Assembly: GCF_030247195.1 (NCBI RefSeq)
Contig: NC_080672.1
Location: 1,798,001-1,862,000 of the forward strand
Direction: 5' to 3'
DNA from: Topomyia yanbarensis
Lineage: Eukaryota; Arthropoda; Insecta; Diptera; Culicidae
Length of the DNA: 64,000 nt
This document shows, in pieces, positions 11,501 to 23,500 of this stretch. Position 1 is the stretch's first letter. Each line of letters opens with the position of its first letter. The notes under the pieces were generated by a model. That model had not been told where the DNA came from, ran no database searches, and saw nothing but the letters and a program-made list of their open reading frames with translations. The position numbers were made by a program, and so were the translations under genes.

Positions 11501-14500
11501 ACACGGTAGTATAAACGATGTTATAAACACGTTAGCATAAGCAACTAAAAAACGTCCACGCGATCAAACATGTTAACGTAGAGACGCTCATGTCCTGCGC
11601 GATAATGCAAATCTGGTGACGCGTGCAATCACGCGATCGCAATCATCTGCGAACTAATTTATAAACATCATCTCAAGTGTGATCATATCAACGCCCGTTC
11701 CCACGCGAAAATGAATCAGACACGTCCGGAAGTTCCTACTCTCAGTCCTAGCAACCTAGGTACAGGCCTTAAGTTGTCCCAATTTAATACAAAAAAAGAA
11801 ACAATGATGCTGATATACACTATACAACAACACGTTCCATGGCAACATGACCAGGAACCGCTCATAAAAAAACAATTTTTTTTAAATAATTTATATGGAG
11901 AAACTCCACTAGTTCTAATTTTTACTGCTAGGTGGCACTGTATACATTAGTTTATCACTGCAAGTGAAAATAGGAAGCATAATTTTGTTGCCTACAACTT
12001 TGTCGAGAACTGCAAATTAATCCAACTTCGTTAGGGAAAGTTATAAAACTTTTAATGTAGTGATGTCTAAATCAGTTTTGCATTGTTCCCAACAGCACAT
12101 GGTGGTTAATCAGTAGTCGAATACCACGAACTCATTTTTTTTCGAAATAATGCTTAGGCGTAGCTCCCTTCCCAGTGGAAGAGGGGTTTGACGGCATTGC
12201 AAACATCATCAAGCATATTTGTGGCCCAGTTTTAAAGAACCTCTATCAGAAAACTGCTTTAAGAAGGTTATTGCATTACGTTTCAATAGTGGAGTATCGA
12301 GAAGACCGAGAGGGCCTTTTTTCTGTTTTGTGTTTTTTTTTTCATACTCTGCACCAGTTCAAACTACCGGTCAACTGCCAGCCTGTACACACTGGCGAGG
12401 CCGACTGGCGGGTCGTCGTGGATTGATATTTTGTGTGAGCTGTGTTTGCAAACACTGTTCAACAGCTTAATGCCAGTGTTTGTGGGCACGGCTTGCAGAG
12501 GGGGTCATTGTGTGTCAATTGATTGTGCACAGACCAATTAAGTAAAGAAATGTAGAAGTAGAAACCTATTAGCTTTTAGTAATAGTGTATAATTGTTATG
12601 TGCTACTCGTATGTCTATCTGTATAAGTATTCGTTTGAGTATTTGTGGCAGCTGGGCCAGGGAATGGATTCGGAACAGGCGTGTATGATAGATCAGAGAG
12701 CAACCTTCCCTAGGATTCGTTGGTCACTATTGATTGGTGTTCTATTCGTGCATTCGATTCGATTCATTAGAAAAGATTGGTTGGAAAAATGAAGACACAA
12801 TTAATTTACCGATTCACGTAAATCTTTCATTTCCGATCAGCATAGCATGATGAAAACCTAACATGTGTTGCATGTTACATGTGTTCTTTTCTTCTACTCC
12901 ATTAGTCTGTTTTGTTGTACTTCTATAAGTTTACTTTTCCACTACTGATGTATACCAAAAATAATATCGGTCAATTTATACACTTCTAATTGATCTCTTA
13001 GCATTTTTTCTTTATTCAGCATATTATGAGTCCTTCTATTACTATATCCTAAATTAGATTCATACTTACACCCACTAACACAATTGATTAAATATTCTCT
13101 CAAATACACTCACAATCTCCCGTTTCAAACGTACAAACGCTCGTGTCCTTCACGACAATACAAACCTGGTCACAAACGCGAACATGCGTTTGCAATCATC
13201 TACACATATTTACGCCCGCGATTTCGCGAACATTAAAAGACTCCGGAAATTAAGTGAACGTTGTAGTACCTATAAATTTGCAAACGCGGTCTCAAGCATT
13301 AATCCACCGCTCGCGCGTTCATGAATCGGTCAAATCCGAAAGTCCCTACCGTCGGTCCTTGCAGTCTAGCCTCATGCCTTCAGTTGAACCAATCAAAAAA
13401 TGACATGACCGGGAACCCTAGTGATTTGGGGAATATAACTCAGTTCTAGCATCTCTACATGAACTAAAAATTAAGCATCAGATGAACGGTCCGCGCGCGA
13501 TCTTTTAGGAATACACACGAATATGCGCATGCTCACACGATTATAAAATCGAATTTATGCACTCGAAATCACATACACGCTAACATACAAATGCTCGAGC
13601 CCTTCGCGATTACACTATTACGCTATTAGTGAACGCCCACGCTAACCCAGACAGATATGCACCCCTGGACTAAAACACACACCTTCCACGCACACAATAA
13701 TTCGTCTGGCAACCGGGGAAGTACATATCAAACGCAAAACTTATCATTTCAACAATGTCCTGTCAAAGTTAGGTGTAGGAGGCACGAATTTTCCTGCGAG
13801 TCGGCTTTTTTCCAAAGTTTCATCCTTGTGGTAGTGATGGAGAACTATTTAGGCGTTTTATCAACGGCAAGAACTCCAGCCCGAATTTTGCGCAGGAAGT
13901 TTATATCCGATCTTTACATTTGCGATTTATGATTTTACGAAGCATTTGTCGCTCCGGTTGAGCTAAGTGAATAGTATATATCTGAAACTGATTAAACATA
14001 ATCAATCATTTGAGGACGGTTTGCGATATTAATGCCATAGGGTGCCATAAATTCTGTAACCATGAAAAAAACCAAAAAGTCGTTACTTTTTAAAAAGAGC
14101 TTGCAAAAAATGTCAGAACGCTTATTCTTATTATGATTATTGTATACGTGAGTATACAAAAGGGTCCTACATCCCCCTCGGCATGATACTGTAGCATTAC
14201 AGTGATTATATCACAAAATTTGGCTAAGACTACTTTCTCTTTAGATAAGCTATATATTGATCAAATTTATTACTTAACTTGGCAACCTATATTACCCTCT
14301 TACGGCATGGTCGTAATAATGTATAAAGTGGGTTTAGGGCCAACGACCGTGTTGGTGCGACCATGAATCAGTCACGTCCGGAAGTCTCTACTCACGATCT
14401 TATCAACCAAGGCCCATGCATTTAGTTTAACCAATAAAAAAACACACATATCCTCTAGACAACACGTTTCATGGTGACATGACCAAGAACTTCAAGAACA

Positions 14501-17500
14501 TATGCGAGTATGTAAATGGTCCCACGGTTACACAATCGAATTTATACACACGAAGTCACATACGCGCCGGTAAAGGTGACAAACACGTTAACATACAAAC
14601 GCTTGAGCGCTTCGCGATCATCCACGCACACCTACGCTCACGATCTCGCAAATTTGATAACAACCCGGTGATAAAGTGAACTTTTTAGCACCTCTAAATT
14701 ACATCAGTCCTTAACTCTACCTCAACCCACACTCTGATCCTCTCCCATAGCGTTTTTGTGGTCTGCATGGATCATTCATCCATTACCTCTCCTATCATCG
14801 GCCTTGGACTGACTTGCGCTCTCATTGGCCTATCAAACATTGCGAAATGGAAATGAAAAGAAGAAGAAGGAGCCTATATCCGCGCCAATCTGTCCTAAAA
14901 TTTACCTTGCGCGGATTTGTCGAGTTTATTTTGGCCTACATTGTAACAACCCTAGAAATTCTTAAATTGTTTCTTGAATCAAGTTTTAAAGATAAAAAAG
15001 ATAAAAATCAGTTTTCAAAAAAAAACTATTCACCCACATTAATTACATGCTTCTATTCTCCATCCTTCCAGATTGTCCACCGATGCGCTGGGGCTCGGAC
15101 TGCAGCCAAAAGTGTCAATGTCAAAACAATTCAACCTGTAACGCCCAGGACGGGCGATGCCAATGCCCGAAGGGCTATCGGGGTCAGTTCTGCGAGTTCC
15201 AGTGCCCATCCGATCGATTCGGGCAGGATTGCAACGAACTGTGCCAGTGTCTTAACGGAGGCAAATGCGATCCGGTTTCGGGTGAATGTTACTGCGCGCC
15301 TGGTTTCACTGGACCATTGTAAGTATTGTCCCAAATAAATACCGTCGTTTGTGTGAACTACCGCTTTAGTTCAGTAGTCATTAAACGGTGTACAACAAGT
15401 TAACAAAAATCTATCGTTTCAGGTGCGCCCAAAAGTGTCCGGAGGGTAAACATGGCGAACAGTGCCGATCGGATTGTCGCTGCCAGAACGGAGGAAGCTG
15501 TGATCCGCAAACGGGTGAGTGTGTTTGTCCAGCTGGCTATACCGGGACGGTGTGTGCTAACCGTTGTCAGGGACAGCGGTACGGCTTGAGTTGTGCGGAA
15601 AAGTGTGAATGCTTCAACGGGGCAGACTGTAACCACGTAACAGGAGAGTGTATCTGTGCGCCCGGATTTATGGGTGCCAAGTGTTTGGATTCGTGTCCCA
15701 CTAATAACTATGGTATTAACTGTACCGAGACCTGTCGCTGTTTGAACGGAGCCGAGTGTAATTCGGCTACCGGTAAATGCACCTGTGCTGCCGGTTGGAC
15801 CGGTGCAGACTGTGGCCTTCGGATTTGTCCAGACGATCGCTTCGGGTTGGATTGCAATGGTCAATGCGAATGCAACGATAAGAATACTAAAATGTACGTT
15901 GCTTGATTGATTAGTTTCAAGTGGTTCATTTCTTTCTTTTGGTTGTTTTGTTAATGGTTTAATTTCTGTTTTTATGCTGATTACCGAAGGTGTCATCCCT
16001 GGACTGGAAAGTGTCTCTGCAAGCCAGGTTGGAGCAGTGCCTCTTGCGACAGACCATGCCCATTCTTGCGCTACGGTCAAGATTGTCTAATACATTGCAA
16101 CTGTAAAAATAATTCACCGTGCAGTCATATCGATGGTATAAGCTTTTGTTTTTAGTTACACCTTTGCTTTGTTTGTCTTAAATATTTTTTTCCAACCTTG
16201 TTTATTTCAAATTTCCGTTTTTCTCACTCGATTCAAACAAATGCAGGATCATGCAATTGCATTGCTGGTTTCAAGGGAGAAAACTGTGAAGAGCAGTGCG
16301 GTAATGGAACGTACGGGCAAAACTGCAGCCAGCAGTGTGAGTGTATGAATGGAGCCTCCTGTTCGGCGGAAAGCGGCCAGTGCTTCTGTTCACCAGGCTG
16401 GCAGGGAATTCGTTGTGATCGACCATGTGACACCAATTACTATGGGAAGGACTGTACGGAACGGTGCAATTGCGACAATGGTGCTGTTTGTAATCCGGTC
16501 AATGGCCAATGTACATGTCCAGCTGGATGGACTGGGGAGCGTTGTGACAAGAAGTGCGATTCCGGCCGGTTTGGGCAGAATTGTTCACAAAGCTGCGATT
16601 GTCACTTCGATAATACGTTGGCTTGCAATATCACCACAGGAAAATGCATTTGCAAGGCAGATTGGGGTGGTGAGTTAAAACTTTCTGGTTGGCCATGAGC
16701 GGTGATTTTCCGAATACTAACGACTGTTATTTCCCTCTTGTCGATACTAACACTGGATTTGGTGTGAATACTGCAATAGATTCATTTGGTATACCATCTT
16801 TTGAAAAATAGAGCACACACTGCACAAATTTCGTAGCATAATGAGCATAAGCTGCACGATAACCACCGCATTACTACGAAATACCCCAATTATTAATCAC
16901 ATTTTTTTAAATTGTAGGTGTTCGCTGTGAAAGCCGCTGCCCACTGGGTTACTACGGCGAATCCTGCAACGAAATCTGCACCTGCCACAACAATTCATCC
17001 TGCGATCCGATTACTGGGGATTGTATTTGTGCCCGCGGTTGGACTGGTCCAACCTGCAATGATCCCTGTCCGGACGGATTCTTCGGTCATGGATGCAAGG
17101 AACAATGTCCGGACTCTAAGGCGGGAAATACGACCTGCGATCACATAACAGGACAATACACCTGTGGGCCAGGTTATATCGGAACCACCTGTGAGCATCC
17201 GTGTCCTTCCGGGACCTACGGGATCGAGTGTCGAATGAAGTGTACCTGCCGGAATGGTGGAGAGTGCTCCCATGAAACAGGCATGTGTCAGTGTCCACCT
17301 GGGTGGACCGGAGCGAACTGTGAGGCTGTTTGTCCTAATGGATTTTACGGCGCGAACTGCAGTCAGAAGTGCAACTGCAAAAATAATGCCAAATGTCGGA
17401 AGAATGATGGCCAGTGTATTTGCGATCCAGGCTGGATGGGAAACCGTTGCGACGAAGTTTGTCCCGAAGGATTCTACGGTAATCACTGTATGGAGTCCTG

Positions 17501-20500
17501 TAACTGTCCACCCGGGAACTTTGTCTGTCATGCGGCGAAGGGATGCGTTTGCAGTTTAGGATACTATGGTGAGAAGTGTGACAAATCGCGTGCTCAAGCT
17601 AAGGTGCAGGAAACAGATGATGGTGAGTAGTTAATATGGGTTTTGATGTTTTCACAATATACATTTTTATCTTGCAAAGAAAACGCAACGGTCACGGAAG
17701 AAATTATCCATGATGATCTGGTAGAAGTAACTACTGTCGGGCAGTCGGACCAAAATTCAAGTGATGGCACGACAACCGAGATTTCTTATAGCTCGAATTT
17801 TACACCATTGAATGAAGTTTTGTCAACGATTTCTAATCCAGAGGAAAATAATTTTGAACAGCTTATGGATTACTCTATACCATTGGGGGATGAACCGTAT
17901 GTTCATTACGAAGATAATCATTGGGCTACACAAAATATTTCTAATGCTACGACGAATGATTATCTTATTACATTCAATAATACTACGAAAGTGGAAAAAA
18001 GTTTTGGTAAACCAATTTTGTAACTGGGAAATTTTTTTACGGCGTTTGTTTTGACATCATCAGCACCTGTATTAATATTAATATTTTTATTTCTACACTC
18101 TATTCGCACCTGTGTGAAATGTATGTGACGAACAAATAATAGCTTCGAACACGTTTAGATAGAAAATTTCAACGTTCAATAGCAAAACGGAAAAGCACTA
18201 GCATCTCCTATTTAAATGAAAGTTTAATTTTGCACAATAACTAGTGCTCTGGTGATTTGACAACATTTTTCAGTTGCACGTTGGAGTTTTAGTTACATTC
18301 AATCTATTTTCTGAAAGAAATAAAAATCTGTAAATATATGAACTCAGACTGAAATCTGCATTTCTCAAGGAAAACATTACAATGTAGATTTAAATTAGTA
18401 GTGAGAATTGTTGTAAATTCAAACAACTTATATTGATTCCTAGTGTTATATTCCTTTTTTGGGAAGCTTTGTCACTTTGACAGCTATTCAGGTTACCTTT
18501 TGTGGTTGTTCTTGTTAGTAATAAATGTTACAAATTGCGCGAATCCATTGTCGACGGAAGTTTGTTTGTTAATATGTGTCGCCCAAACTGTTTGCTACAC
18601 TTTTAATGAAGCTGATAATTCGCTTGCGACAGTTATGCTATACATCGCCAGGTTGCTTTCTTTGAAGAAATAATGCTGCCCAATGGCAAAGTATATGATC
18701 TGAGTTCTCGGATTCGTACTTACTGAGTCGACAAATGTTATCTTGAATTTTGCCAGTGATTTTAGATCCATTAGTTTTGTAGCTCTCATTGTATCTGGAA
18801 AGAGGAACCAACTTCACACGTCTCGCCAGTCGTTTGGTAGTTGGTCTCTTTCCCAAGCTAAAATTTCTAGTTTGAAGGTACACATAAATATGCCTAAAAG
18901 TGGTTCTGGTCCAACAAATATGTTTGATGAACCATGCCTGGGTAAATTCATCAACGACTCTGTTAGTAACGATTCTTTAATGGCTAGGTACCCTTCATAT
19001 CATTACATTGTTCTGCGTCGCCGGTTGTTGTAAAGATGTGATGCACTTTCAAACATTGGCGGACACACATTTCAATGGCCGTTTTACTAACAATACTACC
19101 TTGCTGTATTTTCATTTTTGGCAGATGTCTGTGCAGATGTACATTCTATGTTTTTTAATGTTTCGGATTCTCCTCGTTAGTAAAAAACACCAACTTAATG
19201 CTAGTTAAATAAGTCCGAACCAGCACCAAATTGACGCTAGTTAAACACTAACATCCAAAAAGTTACATACGCAAATTGGTTTAATCTAATTAACAGTTTT
19301 GGGAATTAATATTGCATAATGCCAGGTTCGCTAGACAAGAGATCGTTTTCGCCTTCTCTTCAGAAAACCAGAGCATCTGTGTTTGCTTCTCGGGACATCA
19401 AAGTTGCTAAGGTGTTCACATGTGTCGTGTGAACTGTTTGGATTTTTTTGTGGTTTAGTGCTAATTTGGGTAGAGAAATTTTTGACTAAGCTGGACACGT
19501 AAAATCATTATGAAAATATAATTAAAAATGCACTCTGCCAATAAATAGATTTGAAATACTAGTTTATTTGAAATGTTAAAACCTAATGATCACTCAAATC
19601 TTCATAATATATTAAAATATATCATGAATATTTGGGTTTGAGGATTGAACTAAGGTAACGCATAGCTGGCTCAGTTTTGTTAAAACAAAGTTCCAACATT
19701 TTCAAAATCAAAAGTTAATAGTGAAATCAACAGTTGCAATGAATTCGTGAGAGCAACAGTCGCTTGGTTTAATTTAAAGCATCAACAAAATTTAATTTAT
19801 ATACATATAACAGTTAAAACAAATATAATAGTTATAGCATTGTGTATGGAACCACATGCCGCATTTGAGGCAAGTGTCCACCCTGTTCCATCTCCAGACT
19901 CACTGAAACGTAAACCGCAAAGATCACAAAGAACATCTTCCAGGATGTGTTCTGCCGTCAAGCGCTTGGGTTTTCAAACAGCTGTTTTCTTATGATTTTT
20001 TTAAGCGCCTGATTGTCCTTCGATGCCTTATTTTTTTAGTTTTCAACGATGCTTTCTTCGGCTGATGCTTACGATTGTTTACACGTGGACCAGCCATTTT
20101 AGGTAACGGTAGCATTGCAGATGAAGACAAATTTTTAGTTTTCGCGATGGTTGATCTATTGAGGTTTCAGTTTTTATTGAAGTATCATGCCCGCCTGCTG
20201 CATTAGATGAACCAACTTTCTCTTCAACGCGCATACCCTGGAAGTTTTCACTTTGTTGCAGTGACGGATCAGGTTGATCGGTGATCGCGCATGACGCAAA
20301 TGCATTCTCATCAAATAATACATTGAGATTTCACGCTCATATACCTATTTTTCTGAAACCGTTGACAGCAAAGCTGATAGTAGCGGCCTTGATGAATGCA
20401 GGCTTGTTGAATCCGACAACATCGTATTGGTGTACAACACGTCCTGGGTAAAGTCGCATAAGTCGTTCAACCTCAAATGCATTAGTACGACTCAAAAGGG

Positions 20501-23500
20501 GCCATAAATGAAACGTCCAAGGGCTGCTTTTTTTTACTACAGTGTAGGGGAAGCACTAAGCCTGTGACGTTATTAGCACTACCTTTTTTCGCGAACGTCA
20601 AGTTTTTTGTGTGAGATGAGTGCCCATCAATGACAAGGAGAACAGGATTATCACACGATGATCGCACATCATCAATAAAATGAGCATACCAAATGTTCAT
20701 GGTATCCGTGGTCATGTAGCCAGAAGGATTGCATGCAAATTTGGTTCCGCCAGGAGCTTCTTTTTTTAGACCATCATGCATCCGAGTTCTAGCAAATATG
20801 ACAAATGGAGCAAGGTATTGGCCTAACGGAAATGCACATCAGTATTTTCCATACCGAATGTATTTAGTGTGCGTGGGGCGTCAGGATCGTGTCGTCAGGT
20901 GTCGTTTTGAAGGTGATTTCCTTTTTTGGGGCTTGTACGCCTTTTGGGTCAGAATGGTACTTGGTTTTTTGAGTAGCAATTGTTGATTTTTGTTATCTTT
21001 TGCCGGCGGGTGAGCAATTTTAAGAGTTGTAATACTGGAAAAAGGTTGCTAACCGCATTTCTGAACTGTCTTCGGAGATTTCCTGGGTTCCGGAGAATCG
21101 ATTTTCAGAGAAAGTATTATTTTTGATATGGCACCGGGTTTCGACGTTTAATTAGTTTCTGTTCCATTCTGACTTTGATCACTTGGTGCCTCTTGATCGT
21201 GTCAGATTGGGCTCGGTCTTCGCATCGAAACTCGAGGTGCTCTAGTTTTTGCGGTGAATCTATTTAGAAAGGATGACCATTTTTATTATTGCCCTACTGT
21301 ACATTCCGCGATCTTCTCCAAATAAAAACGTTCCAATGATTAGCCAATCACTTTATAAACGCAATCACAACTACAATTATACAAACGCCAATTTCCGTAC
21401 GATCACAGATCGTGTGCGCTCGGATGCCTCAACCCAACTTTCAATTGAACTACCCAAAAATTAAAAAATGTTTATTAGAAACTCGGCCTCGCAAACATAA
21501 AAAAATATGCGAACGATAACACGTCTATACAAATAAATTTATACACGCGAAGTTACATAAACGCTAGAAGAGTAAACATACAAACCCTCGAGCCCTTCGC
21601 GATCATCCACGCACATCTACGCCCGCGATCTCGCAAACATAACAATACCTCCGTCATAAAGTGAACTTTTTAGCCCTTATAAATTTACGAGCGCGGTCTC
21701 AAGCATGAACCCACAAACGCCTGCATGCGCGTAACGTAACGCTTATATCCACGCTTCCATTGCGGCATGACTTCAGACCGCTCATGCGCTGTCTCACTGG
21801 CATCATCTATCTATAAATTAGCTGAATGGCGGTTCGGAGTACTGTTTACAACAGTACAAAAGTGATTAGTGATGGAATTAAAAAAAAATAGTGTCATTGC
21901 TTTACATTTAACTAGAAAATAACCATCGATTTTCGTGAGCTCAAACATCTTAATGTTAGTAAAGTTCATATATATCGCGCCATCATTCGTTATAATAATA
22001 CTGGTAGCATCGCAAAACGCCATGGAGGTGGGCATCAAAAGATTGTAACGTCACATGAGATGGTTCGTTAGTGAAGCAGCTTCTTGAGTGAAATCTACGA
22101 AGAAGTGTCAATCAAAAAATGTCTAAAGAACTAAAAATATGCGACTGCAGCATGCGATGAATATTGGAAAATGAGCTCAAGGTCAAGCCTTACAAATTCC
22201 AAAAGATCCGTTATCTCACACCGAAGCAACTATAACTTAGACTTGAGAGAGCGAAGAAGAGGCTTGCTTGGCCGAAGGCGGTCAAATTCCGAACATTGTG
22301 TTTGTTTACGAAACATTTGTTCAAATTGCGCAATTCGTAAACTCTCAAAACAATAGGGTTTACTTGAGACACCATTCATATGAGAATTTGAGTCATCGGT
22401 TGGCCACTAGGAGGCAGCACCCACCACAAATAATGGTTTGGGCCGCTGTATCTCGCTCTCCAATCGTTTATTCATCGAGCCTAGCGTCAAAGAAAATGCG
22501 ACATATTATCGGGAAGGTATTCCGCAGCCGTGAACAAACATTTTGGGCGCAGACCATGGTCGTTATAAAGAGAGTCGGCACCATCACACATTCAGAACTT
22601 CATTTCGACCACACAATGCCCCTTATATTCACTAACCGCGAATCCAATGAATTATTCTCTCTGAACCATTTCGATGAGCAAGGTCCGAAGTACGCCAGCC
22701 TCAAGGCGCCGAAGAAATCCATTGTCCGAGAGTGGGCCAAAATACTGATAAATCACATTCGGGGAGCTTGCGATTCGTGTTTCACCATCGAAAAGTCATA
22801 GTCAAGGTAAAAGGCGACTATATCGAGCAAGGGCGGATCCAGAAAAATATTGGGGGGGGGGGGGGATACGTAATAGGTAATAACCTCATTTAATAAAAAT
22901 CATTTTTGGTGGTCGAATTTGATTTAAAACGAATTTGAGATTAAAAATAGAAACTATTTTAAAATTTCTAAACTAGTTAAAATCCACCTAAACAAGTGGA
23001 TCCACCACTGATATCGAGCAAAGTGAATTGATTGTGAAATTTTAAATATTTTCAAACATTTTGCACACAAACCGAATTTATGACCTTTTAGGGGGAGGGG
23101 GGTAGCTTTTCTAATCTTCCGGCCCTTCACATGATTTGGTATTGTTAGTAGGGGAATTATGGTTAAAACCGACACCCTAAACTAAACACTTCTTCTGGGT
23201 TGCCACAAAACCAATAAAATATGATTTCTACGCAGAATTGTTCGGGTAATTCTTAACAAGGCTTAATTTTGTCTTCGCTTCAAAAAATTAATTTCAATAA
23301 AAAAAATTTGGTTGCAAAACTTGGAAAATATAGTGACTTCTCTTTTTTCCTTTTTTATTTCGACTGTGTTAGTCACATTTTTCTTTTTTACGTTTTAACG
23401 ACATTCAATTAGCTAGAGATTACTGGGTAGGGAAAGTTATGAAACTTAGAGCCATAGTACTCAAGTGAGAGCAAGGGTGTGAAGTAAACAGATCGGAAAT

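Larger units (their letters stand above)
5559..15071 (+). other. intron 1 of the receptor gene (9.5 kb, repeat-rich)
   Basis: The borders are GTAAGT at 5559 and TTCCAG at 15066-15071. It holds two histone H2A pseudogene fragments (6138-6444 and 7841-7957), a MITE (8527-8741) and a family of CACGCGA-rich repeats (about 9690-14700). The parts at 6450-7790, 8010-8520, 8750-9180, 10200-11040, 11900-13110 and 13650-14290 are AT-rich, with nothing I can identify. Confidence 0.85.

Noticed and set aside
15400..16080. 226-codon minus-strand open frame across EGF exons
   Set aside because: It is the complement of Cys-rich EGF coding sequence and an intron. It has low-complexity Thr/Ala composition and no domain.
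16995..17531. 178-codon minus-strand open frame
   Set aside because: It is a shadow of the EGF exon on the other strand.
18595..18960. minus-strand frames with possible transposase character
   Set aside because: The amino-acid pattern is suggestive but I could not tie it to any family motif.
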